Assembly: GCA_003970805.2 (NCBI GenBank)
Contig: CP051152.1
Location: forward strand, 1,302,001-1,366,000
Source of the DNA: Undibacterium piscinae
GTDB lineage: Bacteria > Pseudomonadota > Gammaproteobacteria > Burkholderiales > Burkholderiaceae_D
DNA length: 64,000 nt
Reading direction: 5' to 3'
The position numbers and the translations under genes are program-made. Of this stretch, positions 53,747 to 63,750 are shown in pieces. The notes under the pieces are model-generated. The model saw only the letters and a program-made list of their open reading frames with translations, made no database searches and was not told the DNA's origin. Each line of letters opens with the position of its first letter. The stretch's first letter is position 1.

Positions 53747-54862
53747 TTAAAAATCAGGCACATGCTTAGATTTCTTTCTAAATACAGGAGCTCGCAATAC
53801 CCCAGAATCCTTATAAATAGAGAACAGTTCTGGCAAATTAGCGTCATGCGAAAATTTGGCATCAAAAGTGGCACGAGCAGCAACGCCCAATCGCGCATTC
53901 AATCCAGAATCCGTTAAACAACTAATCAAACTATCCGACAATGCGCCAATGTCACCAGGAGCAACCAACAACCCAGTCTCACCATTCGTCAGTGCTTGCG
54001 GTATTCCACCAACTGGACAAGATACGATTGCCTTAGAAAATGCCATTGCTTCAAGTATCGCCATCGGCAAGCCTTCTTTATACGAAGGTAATACGAACAC
54101 CCATGACTCATGCATTAAGCGCGTTTTTGTTGCCTCATCAGCCCACCCAACAAACTCAACCGAATCGCTGATTTTCAACTTCTTTGCTTCTGCCAGAAAA
54201 CGATCTACCTCACCATTTCCGCCAACGACCAAACGTGCATCTGGCGCAGCAGACTTCACGGCAACAAAGGCTTTTAGCAGATCAAAGCTGCCCTTTTGAT
54301 CACCAATTTTCCCAAGGTATAAAACGGTGGGATTGCTACTCATCGCCGTAGTGCGATTAAGACCTGTATCTCGGACTAAGGAATTAGGTAACACAAGCAC
54401 ACGCGCACTTGGTTCAACACCGAGCACCCATGTTTTCCACTCTTCCGATAAGGCAATGACACGATATGATTTTTTCAGCAGGAATCGCAGCCAGTATTTG
54501 CGCCATAGACTCCCTTTCGCATACCACTCGTTAAAACTCCCTGCATGCAAATGCGTAAGCACAGGTATCCCTGTCATCAGCGCAGGCGACACCAACAATA
54601 ATTTGCGCCAAAAACTCAATCCATAGGATGTATGAATGTGAATTAATTGCACACGACCAAAAAGCATCGCTGTCCATAATTTTGCGGCGCATTTTAAAAA
54701 TGGCAAAATCCTGCCCAAGGCATTTCGGCCATGATGACTAGGCTCAAAATGAACGATATCGTCATCAAAAACACCCGCTGTTTGATATTGCTCGATAACG
54801 GATGCGATCCCCCCTTTACCAGAGGGAGAGGTTGCAATCATCCAAATAGACTTCACCATCAC
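53747..54862 (-). CDS. glycosyltransferase, GT4 family
   Basis: 371 residues. GKGGIASVIEQY near the N-terminus, then VLYLGKIGDQKGSFDLLKAF and SYKEGLPMAILEAMAFSKAIV, with the E-x7-E nucleotide-sugar motif. GT-B fold, cytoplasmic face, retaining sugar transfer to the lipid-linked repeat unit. Met2 is an equal alternative start. No other gene lies between 53562 and 53746. Confidence 0.88.
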   Translation of the reverse strand: MMVKSIWMIATSPSGKGGIASVIEQYQTAGVFDDDIVHFEPSHHGRNALGRILPFLKCAAKLWTAMLFGRVQLIHIHTSYGLSFWRKLLLVSPALMTGIPVLTHLHAGSFNEWYAKGSLWRKYWLRFLLKKSYRVIALSEEWKTWVLGVEPSARVLVLPNSLVRDTGLNRTTAMSSNPTVLYLGKIGDQKGSFDLLKAFVAVKSAAPDARLVVGGNGEVDRFLAEAKKLKISDSVEFVGWADEATKTRLMHESWVFVLPSYKEGLPMAILEAMAFSKAIVSCPVGGIPQALTNGETGLLVAPGDIGALSDSLISCLTDSGLNARLGVAARATFDAKFSHDANLPELFSIYKDSGVLRAPVFRKKSKHVPDF

Positions 54863-54967
54863 TGTCGCCCCTCACCAGGCAAAGTGCCGCGGACGATTTG
54901 ATATTCAAATCCTACAAAAACACGCATGTCATTCCTAAAAAACAGATTAAATCCAGTCATTCCAATA

Positions 54968-56980
54968 TCACTTCCGCTTTACAAGCGTCTGCCCATCGAA
55001 TTCAAATTCACGCGAGCCGATTTTAATTTTCGCGTTAGCAGCATTAAAGTCTGCCCGCACTGACACTGCGCTGCAATCGACACGGATAACAGTTATGGAC
55101 CAAAAATCAGATATCTGGTTATTGGTTTTGTATTGACCGTGCCATTGGTCAGGCCTACGCTCACTGCTCGTACGTAGCGGTGGCACAGTAAAAGAATCAG
55201 TCTGCTTAAATTTCACGGGCGCGCTTGAGTAAAAATTGATGCAAGCACTCTTATCGGCATTGCGTACGATTAAGTTCTTTGTATCGCTATCGTCGAATCG
55301 ATTTAGAGCATGAAGGTTCCACTCCCAGTAATGTGGCAGCGCTGACACGACCTTATCGAAGATAACAAACATATTCGGACGGAGATAAACTATTCCTCTG
55401 CTCGCCTGCTTTAACTTACCGTGGTACGCAGCGCTGGCATCACCGAGCACCATATCTACATCCTCGCTAGTTGAGAACTGAAGAATATCGCCCTTAGCAG
55501 ATGCATCACCCCAAGGTTTTTCCAGATTCTCCTGTCCCTGTCCACCATCGAAAGTAATCGCATTGTGCGCGAGGGTATGAGTGGACCAACCGTAATGATG
55601 CTTAGATCCGTAATAATCATAATAACCACTGTCAATCAAAAGCTGACGTCCAGCCACATTCAACACGAAACTATTTTGATCCGCATGACTATGACTCACG
55701 CTCCCATAGGGGCTGCTCTTAAAATAAAATGAAGTGCGCGCTCTATCCTGCAGATCGCTATGCAATGCAGCCCATCCTATCGATTGAAATACCGCCGAAT
55801 TTGCAGTGCCAACAGGATAAGAAACATCACCACCCGCAGGCACTGGTGCAGTAAGCAACTCCAGCTGCGTCGGATCTTCCTGAAACCACTGTCTTGCATA
55901 CCACCGATACAAAGGTGCATCTACCCGATACGAATAGGCCTTTGCATAGCGCGCCCATGTCTCGGGCATTGCCACCTCAGCGGCATTGCCGAACAAACCA
56001 ACCGGCGTACCCGGTGGCACAAAATACACCAAGAAACGACCAAAATTTTTCGCCCACGTTTTCTGTGTCAAATCCAAACCGATAACGCGCTTTAACGTAT
56101 CCCAATGACGCAATGAAAACTCGCCGACATCCCAACCACCGTAGGCAGTACCGTTAGCATAGCCGCCATCATCCCCACCAAAAGGTGTCAAAATCTTTGC
56201 GTACAAGGGGGTGAACTCATCAAACCATTTATCAGCCAGAGCGATTTCACCCAGTAGCAAGACAGATATTTCGGCCAAAGCACCCAACACCTCATTATTG
56301 TGTGAGTCGAGCGGAAATTTTTCAATGGCGCGTGGGCCATGAATCAATTTCGCTGAAAAATCCTCCATCCTGACACTAATTGCCTGGAGTAATTGCTTAC
56401 GTTCCAACGGCGTCCAATAGGTATAAAACCAATCTAGCCCTAGGGCCAAAGTTCTTGCAACCAACATCGCTGAAAGATCCTCTCGCACCACGCCAGTCTC
56501 ACCTGCGGGATCCAGTGCAGCCAAAGCGAGCATTCTAGCCATGGCATCTTTGCGATATCGCTCATTGCCGCTCACTAATGCGACGAAACCAGCATCTTGA
56601 CTTGATCGCACTTCTTTATAAGTAAAATTTTTAATTACAACTGGGAGTTGCGCAATCTGATCTGGTGTCCTTGCATCTGTAATTGCCTTTGGCAAACTCG
56701 ACAGCGAAGAGCTTGCCAAATTTAAATCTACACGTTGCGATAATGCGGCAAAGCCTACACGCCGCTCGCCTTGAAGTAAGGTATTAAACACTCGACTCGT
56801 TTCGTCACCAACTGGAAATGAACGTGGATGAGGTAGTTTTTTTGCTTTTAGCTTAGCCTGCGCCCATTCAAATTTCGCAAAAACCGCTACTTGTGTGGCG
56901 TGCGCAGGGAATCCGCTTCCTAAAAAAAATATAGAAATCAATACACGAACAAAGGAAAGAAGAGAAAGATTTTTAGACAT
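54968..56980 (-). CDS. exported heparinase II/III-like protein (DUF4962-like)
   Basis: 670 residues from ATG 56980, chosen because MSKNLSLLSFVRVLISIFFL to PAHA is a clear signal peptide; the frame runs 62 codons further without coding character. The helical toroid has DSHNNEVLGALAE; the C-terminal part has YGSVSHSHADQNSFVL and LIDSGYYDYYG, then HNAITFDGG. The His/Tyr set fits a polysaccharide lyase in the periplasm, perhaps trimming or clearing the EPS. Confidence 0.82.
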   Translation of the reverse strand: MSKNLSLLSFVRVLISIFFLGSGFPAHATQVAVFAKFEWAQAKLKAKKLPHPRSFPVGDETSRVFNTLLQGERRVGFAALSQRVDLNLASSSLSSLPKAITDARTPDQIAQLPVVIKNFTYKEVRSSQDAGFVALVSGNERYRKDAMARMLALAALDPAGETGVVREDLSAMLVARTLALGLDWFYTYWTPLERKQLLQAISVRMEDFSAKLIHGPRAIEKFPLDSHNNEVLGALAEISVLLLGEIALADKWFDEFTPLYAKILTPFGGDDGGYANGTAYGGWDVGEFSLRHWDTLKRVIGLDLTQKTWAKNFGRFLVYFVPPGTPVGLFGNAAEVAMPETWARYAKAYSYRVDAPLYRWYARQWFQEDPTQLELLTAPVPAGGDVSYPVGTANSAVFQSIGWAALHSDLQDRARTSFYFKSSPYGSVSHSHADQNSFVLNVAGRQLLIDSGYYDYYGSKHHYGWSTHTLAHNAITFDGGQGQENLEKPWGDASAKGDILQFSTSEDVDMVLGDASAAYHGKLKQASRGIVYLRPNMFVIFDKVVSALPHYWEWNLHALNRFDDSDTKNLIVRNADKSACINFYSSAPVKFKQTDSFTVPPLRTSSERRPDQWHGQYKTNNQISDFWSITVIRVDCSAVSVRADFNAANAKIKIGSREFEFDGQTLVKRK

Positions 56981-57172
56981 TAAGTACTCAGAGCAAATAC
57001 GCCAGTACGATCCTATTGAAGATTTAAATTTCTTTTCTTCGAATCCTTTACCAATATGATTGGTATCAGCAAATTCGATAACCATACGCTGATACAACCC
57101 GAACCCAGCGAAATTAAATTTATCGAATTTGTAAAAAAAAGCGCAAGGTAGGGGCAATAGGTTCATACCTAA

Positions 57173-57784
57173 TTAACACGGCGATGCGTTCATAACATCG
57201 GGGACACAATCACTTTTTAATATGGTAGAGGGGTTACCACCCACAAGAGAATATGGTTCAACATTTTTAGTGACGAAAGTACCTCCTGCAATTCGACTTC
57301 CACGACCTATCGTAATGGGTCCGACAATAATTGCATGCGGCCCTATCCATACATCATCTTCAATTATTGGGTATCCACTTGCACGATCACCATTAACCGA
57401 AATTTTATCGCTACGCCCCAAAGTTACGCCATGAAACAACGTGACATTTTTACCGATTATTGCACCTTGGCTTACAACAAGTCCCCATCCATGCGTAATG
57501 CATAAACCAGCGCCAATCTTTGTTTGCCAAGGAAAATCCATACATGCGTTATGTGTAGAAAATTTATGGAATAACTTAAAGAGCGGCAAAAGCAATCGAA
57601 CCAAGCTGGCCGATTGAGACGCATTTTGACAAAGGCGCATTGTAACTACAGGTCGAAACGTCCTGTTCAATAAGGCGTTTCGCAACAAACTACGAAGTGA
57701 AAACTTCCCGGTCAGTCGAAAAGCATCGCACCTCAACGAAAAGAAAGATTTATAACGATCAAGCATCTTTTTCATCCCATTCAA
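57173..57784 (-). CDS. LbH acyltransferase (serine acetyltransferase-like)
   Basis: 203 residues. The last 110 form a left-handed beta-helix: LCITHGWGLVVSQGAIIG, NVTLFHGVTLG, WIGPHAIIVGPITIGRGSRI. CysE/WbbJ-like enzymes use acetyl-CoA to acetylate hydroxyls; in an EPS cluster the acceptor is most likely a sugar. Met4 (57775) is an alternative start. A (TCAAA)4 run lies about 90 bp upstream. Confidence 0.8.
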   Translation of the reverse strand: MNGMKKMLDRYKSFFSLRCDAFRLTGKFSLRSLLRNALLNRTFRPVVTMRLCQNASQSASLVRLLLPLFKLFHKFSTHNACMDFPWQTKIGAGLCITHGWGLVVSQGAIIGKNVTLFHGVTLGRSDKISVNGDRASGYPIIEDDVWIGPHAIIVGPITIGRGSRIAGGTFVTKNVEPYSLVGGNPSTILKSDCVPDVMNASPC

Positions 57785-58161
57785 TCAACAATAAATCCAT
57801 GCTTTACTAAGTTAGACGGTGATCAAACTCAAAAAAATAGACGCACGCGTAAAGGTCTACCACACTCACCTCAAATCAAATCAAATCAAACATTAGCTAT
57901 GTTTTAATCGCTCGCACATCAAAATTCGCACTAAGTACTTTGATCATAAATTCAACCTAGCCATCACTCAATATCACGAAAAAAAATTCCAATTTAGATG
58001 TATGCACCGTCGAATTTACCGTGGACGGATTATGCAAAGACAATTTTGTAAAAATTATCTCCGCACTTTGCGATAAAGCTGTAATACCAACACGCTGTTC
58101 GCAAGAATTAATTCACCAGAAACTCTGCCCTTTTCAGAGAGCAAAGTGAAATTGATTATTT
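57785..58161. other. intergenic stretch inside the EPS cluster
   Basis: 377 bp, AT-rich, no gene seen. The only clear structure is the TCAAA repeat at 57872-57891. It probably carries a promoter for the acyltransferase and downstream heparinase gene. Confidence 0.45.
57872..57891. repeat. (TCAAA)4 short tandem repeat
   Basis: Four exact TCAAA units upstream of the acyltransferase start on the minus strand. Slippage here could alter promoter spacing. At four units the effect may be small. Confidence 0.7.
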
Positions 58162-59385
58162 TCACTTTTTTTGAGCCAATACGGACTTGTAAGTTTCTGA
58201 AACATTTTTCGCCAAGGTTTCATAAGAGCGCTCTGCTAGCACGAATCCTGGACCTAGCTCTGCACATTGTTTATGTAGTTCAGGATCGCGTAGCAACCGT
58301 AGCACTGCATCGCGAAAAGCATTAATTTCCATGGGAACGCAAAGCCCCGCTCCACTCCGTTCTATCACCAATTTTTGATCAGGAATATCGTTGGCCACGC
58401 CAGGCAAACCCAGTGCTAAATATTCCACCAATTTTGTCGGTGATGAGACATCAAACAATTCACCTCTTGGGATCGGGGATATGCCGACTTCAGCACGTAC
58501 CGCATATTGAAGTGCTTTGTCTTGACTAAGCCAACCAGTCAACAAGACATGCGACTCGAGTTGTCTTTGCGCAATTTCCTCTCGTATCCATTGCCGCTCA
58601 TCACCCGAAGCGGCGTCACCAGCTAGAACGAGCAAAATTGTTGGCTCGCTTTCTTTCAAAGCCAAAACCAAATCAAGTAAAAATTCCGAATTTCGGGCTT
58701 TCGCAAGAACGCCCACGTAGGTAATCACACGCCGACCATCAAGTCGAACATCAGTACTAGGAACAATAAGTTTTCGTTGCAATAAACTGGTGTCTACTCC
58801 CATAGGCACGGCAGTCATACGTTCGTTCGGTACCCCTTTTTTTGTTAACCAATCGCGCATCGCCTCACTTTGAACAAAAATATGGTCCGCGAACGGCAGA
58901 ACTATGCGGTAGAAAAAAAATCTCGACAATAAAGCTCTAATTTTATTTGCGCCCCAAATTACTAGCCCTTTTTTCCGTCCAACAGACTCGGTTCTGGATT
59001 CATAGCCTTCAACAATCGGAAATGACATCCAATAAATGAAGGGCACTTTCGCAATTTTCGCAACTACACAGCCGACTATGCCTGATGCGATTTTGTCTCT
59101 AACCTGTAAAAAGGTAATAGTGTTTTTACGAAACGCTTTAACAATGGAAAAAAAATCAAAAAATGGGATGAAAAATCCCATCAGCATTCCCTTTGATCGA
59201 CCAAGCCCATAGGTCTCACCTCCACACCAAGGCAAGATTTCTTTAGGGTCTGAGAATTGTCCGACAAGCAAAGTGTTAATGCCCGATTTAACGATGTTTG
59301 GACCAAATAGACTAAGAACATCAGGGCGTTTCGGAGGTAAAGTATCTCTCATTACCATCAAGATAGTAATTTTATTGACGCCCAT
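58162..59385 (-). CDS. glycosyltransferase, GT4 family
   Basis: 407 residues. N-terminal half has GPNIVKSGINTLLVG; C-terminal half VITYVGVLAKARNSEFLLDL, LLTGWLSQDKALQYA and PTKLVEYLALGLPGVANDIP, the donor-binding region of group 1 transferases. Its ATG shares the A of the upstream acyltransferase TAA (TAATG at 59385), so the two are translated together. Confidence 0.87.
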   Translation of the reverse strand: MGVNKITILMVMRDTLPPKRPDVLSLFGPNIVKSGINTLLVGQFSDPKEILPWCGGETYGLGRSKGMLMGFFIPFFDFFSIVKAFRKNTITFLQVRDKIASGIVGCVVAKIAKVPFIYWMSFPIVEGYESRTESVGRKKGLVIWGANKIRALLSRFFFYRIVLPFADHIFVQSEAMRDWLTKKGVPNERMTAVPMGVDTSLLQRKLIVPSTDVRLDGRRVITYVGVLAKARNSEFLLDLVLALKESEPTILLVLAGDAASGDERQWIREEIAQRQLESHVLLTGWLSQDKALQYAVRAEVGISPIPRGELFDVSSPTKLVEYLALGLPGVANDIPDQKLVIERSGAGLCVPMEINAFRDAVLRLLRDPELHKQCAELGPGFVLAERSYETLAKNVSETYKSVLAQKK

Positions 59386-59792
59386 TAAATTATCCTTGCT
59401 GGCACACCTACCACCGTTTTACCCTCGGGGACATCGCAAAGTACTACGGCGTTTGCACCAACAAGCGCATTTTTACAAATACGAATAGGCCCGAGAATAC
59501 AGGCTCCGGCGCCAATCTGAACCCCATCTTCAAGCACAGGAACATTAACAAATCCAGAACGACCACCAATAGTGACATTTTGACTAATTTTCACATTATT
59601 CCCGATTACCGCATTCGCATGAATAACGATACCAAGGCCTGAGTAACCCAATAAAACATTTGTTCCAATCTGTACCGATGGCGGAATTGCAGCAGCAAAT
59701 AAGACGCGATTTAAGGCGTACAAAACTCGAGGCAACACGGGGATACCTAATCGCCAAAGCTTGTGTGAAATTTTCTGTATAAAAAGGACCAT
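59385..59792 (-). CDS. LbH acyltransferase (serine acetyltransferase-like), short
   Basis: 135 residues, mostly left-handed beta-helix: NVLLGYSGLGIVIHANAVIG, KISQNVTIGGRSG, VQIGAGACILGPIRICKNA and a terminal GVPARII. Compact CysE-like enzyme lacking the N-terminal helical domain, as in polysaccharide O-acetyltransferases. Translationally coupled to the GT4 gene. Confidence 0.82.
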   Translation of the reverse strand: MVLFIQKISHKLWRLGIPVLPRVLYALNRVLFAAAIPPSVQIGTNVLLGYSGLGIVIHANAVIGNNVKISQNVTIGGRSGFVNVPVLEDGVQIGAGACILGPIRICKNALVGANAVVLCDVPEGKTVVGVPARII

Positions 59793-59862
59793 TTATTACC
59801 TTGATTAACTATTTATTTACATTCATCTACATTGGAAAAAAGGATACGAACAAAAAATTTAT

Positions 59863-60801
59863 CTAACATGTTCGTCTCCATTTCTCCCAACGGCTAACCA
59901 TGTTAGCGCTGCACACAACACTCATCCCTAAAGTAAGCCACCACCGTTTTAGACCGACGCCGCGCCAGGCATCCAACAATTGAGCGAGTGCGTCCTTGCG
60001 TCGTCCGGCAATCAAACTGGTACGAGCCATGCTTACTCTCGATTCGGTAACCAATCGCAACGCGGATGTTCTTATTCGATTCGGCAACTGCTTACCCAGG
60101 GCACGCTGTTCTAGTCTCGCATATGAAGGCCACAGTCCACTGACCTGATTGCTGGCACATAAACTGCCAGCAACGTCTATGCGATAGGCAACCAAGGGTG
60201 CCGGGCAATAAACCAAACTATATCGCTCTGCCAATTTAAACCAAAGATCGTGATCCTCGCCCATAGACTCCCCAACCGGGAAACAGGGCTGCAACTCAAT
60301 TAAGGAAGAACGGCGTATCGCCACGGATCCTGTGAATAAGAATGCCCCATAACGCCGCCAATGATCAAAAAAATCGTTCACGAGCAGGCAGTCATTCACA
60401 TCACCAACACTCCAGACTTTAGTCTCGTCACCAGTGCCGCTTACACGTCGATAGGCCGTCGCAAAATAAGTCATTTCTGGATAACGACTGGCCATAGAAA
60501 TCACAGTCTGCAAGTAACTGGCGTGATAATAATCGTCGCCATCTAAAAAATAAACGATCTCGCCTTTAGCGTGCGCTATTCCTGCATTTCGGGCTGCGGA
60601 GACACCGGCATTTTTCTGGCTAATTAGCCGAATCCGACTATCATCAATCGCCGACACACGTGCCGCACCATCATCTTTTGATCCATCATCAACAACGATG
60701 ATCTCGAAGTTTTGGTAGGTCTGATTAAGCACAGATAGCAGTGTGCTCTCAATAAACGCTGCCTTGTTGTAGAGTGGGATAATGACTGAACACAGCATCA
60801 A
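59863..60801 (-). CDS. glycosyltransferase family 2
   Basis: 312 residues. GT-A signature at the start: SVIIPLYNKAAFIESTLLSV, NFEIIVVDDGSKDDG, NAGVSAARNAGIAHAKG and FLDGDD (metal-binding DxD). Inverting transferase on the cytoplasmic face. Its ATG overlaps the stop of the Wzy-like gene upstream (60798-60801). Confidence 0.9.
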   Translation of the reverse strand: MMLCSVIIPLYNKAAFIESTLLSVLNQTYQNFEIIVVDDGSKDDGAARVSAIDDSRIRLISQKNAGVSAARNAGIAHAKGEIVYFLDGDDYYHASYLQTVISMASRYPEMTYFATAYRRVSGTGDETKVWSVGDVNDCLLVNDFFDHWRRYGAFLFTGSVAIRRSSLIELQPCFPVGESMGEDHDLWFKLAERYSLVYCPAPLVAYRIDVAGSLCASNQVSGLWPSYARLEQRALGKQLPNRIRTSALRLVTESRVSMARTSLIAGRRKDALAQLLDAWRGVGLKRWWLTLGMSVVCSANMVSRWEKWRRTC

Positions 60802-62243
60802 TTAAAACTCCTGACTGGTGTTAGCGAAGTGTGCAGGGGAGCAGTATTCATCTTCAAGATCGGGCTCTCTCGCTTAATATTTGCAACAATCACCATTAGC
60901 ATCAATAAATGTACCATTTGCTCAGGACCAAAACTATTCATAGCCAAAGGCACCTCACTAATCGAACGGATAAAGATCATGACAAACAACGCAACGGACA
61001 GGCCCTTGCTAGACTCTGCTGTTTTCAAGGTATAGCGAAATAACATCACTGCATAGGTAATCAAACCGCCCACCCCAACTAGACCGGCACTAGCCAACGT
61101 TTGAAAAAATTGATTATGTGCGTGAAAGGCCGCGGGCAAGCCAATTTGAGCACGAAAATCGTCATTCCATATCGTTAAGCCATATCCAAAAATTGGGTAT
61201 TTTTTCCACTCTTGAATAGCGACATCCCAGATTTGATTACGCCCCGTCATACTCACAAGATCATTTCCAGCGCGACTAACTAGGTAAGAGTTTAATTTAT
61301 CTCCAACACTACCAAACATAATGAGTATGAACAGAGCCATCGCCACGACCATAAGCAAAAGCAAAATACCTATCAAGAAATTTGGACGTCTAAAGTCGAA
61401 CAAACGTTGCTTCAGAAATTCACGGTGCCCAAAATAAGCTAAGCAAATAAAACAAAGTATGAAAGCAATCCAACTCGTTTTGGACTGGGCTAGCAACAAA
61501 CTAAATGCACCAAGCATCCAACTAAAGTTAGTCAACCAGGCGCGTTTAAACGGCTGTATCCACAGGCACATCAAAAACACCACCACCAATGGGCCAAATG
61601 CGTTGGCATGATTACTTAGGCCTGCATAACGATAGCGTAAGCCCGGTATATATCCCTGGTAATCACGACTAAGTACGAGTTCTGGCTTTACCAGGATGCA
61701 TAGCGCGCTTAATACTAATAAACAGAATAAGGCGTTGCGAGCGCTAATAATAGCGACATCGCCATCACGCTTACTTGCAAATAACACCGCCCCACCCGCT
61801 ATCGCCATATAAAAATAGTCATGAGAAAAGGAAGTGTGCTCGGCCAACAGCGCACTCGTGAAGACGTTCGTAAAACAGTAAAAGCAAAATGCAAAGACTA
61901 AGGGTTTTAATGCATTCTCCGACGGCACCAATATAAAAAAACGTCTTAGTATGCGTTCACCTGCGACAACTAACATGATGACGGACGTAAGCCTAGAGAT
62001 CCAAGATGCAATTGGATGTTTAACTGTGACGACCAATGCCAAATCAGACATCAAATATAGATTTCTGCCGGATAGCAGAATGGTGACGGCAACAATCAGT
62101 AACACAGGATAAAATAAATAGGGCATCAAGCCATTTTCACGGCGCTGCCCCCAATGTAGCGCGGCTGCCAGAGTGACGACCATCGCAATTGGCAGTAAAA
62201 AAGCAACTAAGCCATAGACAAAAACAGATATAAATTCAAGCAT
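60798..62243 (-). CDS. O-antigen ligase/polymerase family membrane protein (Wzy-like)
   Basis: 481 residues with about 11-12 helices. The Wzy_C region has RYAGLSNHANAFGPLVVVFL, AQSKTSWIAF and GYGLTIWNDDF...HAHNQFFQTLASAG, the conserved large periplasmic loop of O-antigen ligases and polymerases. It should polymerise repeat units in the periplasm. It overlaps the flippase gene by 8 bp. Confidence 0.87.
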   Translation of the reverse strand: MLEFISVFVYGLVAFLLPIAMVVTLAAALHWGQRRENGLMPYLFYPVLLIVAVTILLSGRNLYLMSDLALVVTVKHPIASWISRLTSVIMLVVAGERILRRFFILVPSENALKPLVFAFCFYCFTNVFTSALLAEHTSFSHDYFYMAIAGGAVLFASKRDGDVAIISARNALFCLLVLSALCILVKPELVLSRDYQGYIPGLRYRYAGLSNHANAFGPLVVVFLMCLWIQPFKRAWLTNFSWMLGAFSLLLAQSKTSWIAFILCFICLAYFGHREFLKQRLFDFRRPNFLIGILLLLMVVAMALFILIMFGSVGDKLNSYLVSRAGNDLVSMTGRNQIWDVAIQEWKKYPIFGYGLTIWNDDFRAQIGLPAAFHAHNQFFQTLASAGLVGVGGLITYAVMLFRYTLKTAESSKGLSVALFVMIFIRSISEVPLAMNSFGPEQMVHLLMLMVIVANIKRESPILKMNTAPLHTSLTPVRSFN

Positions 62244-63750
62244 CCTTCATTGCCCCTTGCCTGAATTTTGGAGTGAGTTTACTGATAATTGGTCGAAATT
62301 GCGCTGGGCTAAAACGCATCAGCATATCGAGCACAGCTCGTCCCAAAATATCTGGGCAAGCCACAACGACAGCGATCAATAAACCGCTACCAAAAAGTCC
62401 TGTTAGTGTCAGTGTTAGTAAGTGGTTAGCGCCTACTGCATGAGAGAGAGCAAGCCCTGCGTAAGTGCCAACAACTGCGACCAGGCTCATGAGCAAGCCA
62501 CGTAGCGCGAACGGCAATAGATCTGATATTCCAAATTTTAATTGAAAACATGCCGCAGACATAATTACGATAGCCCTGGCCCATAAGCTGGCAGCGGCAA
62601 TCAGCGCGACCATTGCGACACCCTGACTGGCAAGCGCATAAAACGCTGCCCCTGCAAGCAATAAAATAGGTAGTTGCAGCAAACTTTCAAAATGCTTGCG
62701 GTTGGTATTCCACAAAATTGGGGTCGACATGCCCCAGGTAATATAGGCAGGCATGGCCAGCGCGAGGGTGAACAGTACCTGGCCTGAAAATACCCATTTT
62801 GGTCCATACAAGAGTGCGACTAAATCATCCGCAAGCATTGCAAACATGACGAACATAGGCGTTATCAAGACCCACACAAGGCCGATCACCGATAAATAAG
62901 CCGCGCGCAAACGCCCGGGTTCAGTCTGTAACTTAGCACCGGCAGACAAAAAAGCAGGCTGCAAAGCGCCAAGAAAAAAAGCATTTGGAGTAATCGCGAG
63001 GTTATAGCCAACGCTATACAGACCGACTGCTTGCGCATTGAGAAAGCGGCCTAACAGAACGCGATCGATATTATTCAGAAACCAATTTAAGATATTCGTC
63101 ACAAATACGGTAAAACCGATACCGGATAAAGCCGAAGCCCCGTCATACCAAAACAAAGGCCTGACAGAATGCGGCCTGCGCACCAGCGTAAAGACCAAAC
63201 CACATACAGCCTGCGACAACCAGGCAGCAACCAAGGACCAGACACCGGCACCGCTAAAGGCTAAAGGGACGCCAATCAAGAGATACCCAATTGTGTAGCT
63301 ACTCACTTGTATGATGTTAATCGTCCTAAAATCCAGATTACGTCTGAGTAAATTAGTCGATGGCGTCGATACTGCGTTAATCACGCACGCCAAACTAAGC
63401 CAGCGAACGATAAGCTCAAGGCGCGGCTCATTGAAATAAGCGGCAACTGTAGGCGCAAGCAGATAAACACCAACGGCAACGACAGAACCAAAGATCAATT
63501 GCCAGGTAAAGGCGAAACGAATATCTTCCTCGCGAAGATTTTGATTTTGCACCAGACCCCAGGCAAACCCAAAATCAGCCAAAAAATTACTGAACGTCAT
63601 AACGATCATGCCCATCGCGAACAGACCGTAGCTATCCGCGCCCAACAAGCGCGCCAAGACGATCTGTGCGCCTAACTGAAGGCCATAACGCGCTATCGTC
63701 CCGATCGCACTCCATTTGATCGCATTCTTAGTTCTTGCAGCCAAGCTCAT
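62236..63750 (-). CDS. oligosaccharide flippase family protein (Wzx/MOP)
   Basis: 504 residues with about 12-14 helices. N-terminal WSAIGTIARYGLQLGAQIVL, ARLLGADSYGLFAMGMIVMT and FGFAWGLVQNQNLREEDIRF are typical of PST/Wzx-type exporters. It should flip lipid-linked repeats across the inner membrane for Wzy. It overlaps epsI by 4 bp (63747-63750). Confidence 0.88.
   Translation of the reverse strand: MSLAARTKNAIKWSAIGTIARYGLQLGAQIVLARLLGADSYGLFAMGMIVMTFSNFLADFGFAWGLVQNQNLREEDIRFAFTWQLIFGSVVAVGVYLLAPTVAAYFNEPRLELIVRWLSLACVINAVSTPSTNLLRRNLDFRTINIIQVSSYTIGYLLIGVPLAFSGAGVWSLVAAWLSQAVCGLVFTLVRRPHSVRPLFWYDGASALSGIGFTVFVTNILNWFLNNIDRVLLGRFLNAQAVGLYSVGYNLAITPNAFFLGALQPAFLSAGAKLQTEPGRLRAAYLSVIGLVWVLITPMFVMFAMLADDLVALLYGPKWVFSGQVLFTLALAMPAYITWGMSTPILWNTNRKHFESLLQLPILLLAGAAFYALASQGVAMVALIAAASLWARAIVIMSAACFQLKFGISDLLPFALRGLLMSLVAVVGTYAGLALSHAVGANHLLTLTLTGLFGSGLLIAVVVACPDILGRAVLDMLMRFSPAQFRPIISKLTPKFRQGAMKDA

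Noticed and set aside
53554..53898. 114-codon minus-strand frame between heparinase and GT4 genes
   Set aside because: Its second half overlaps the GT4 gene in another frame on the same strand, and its first half has no recognisable domain.
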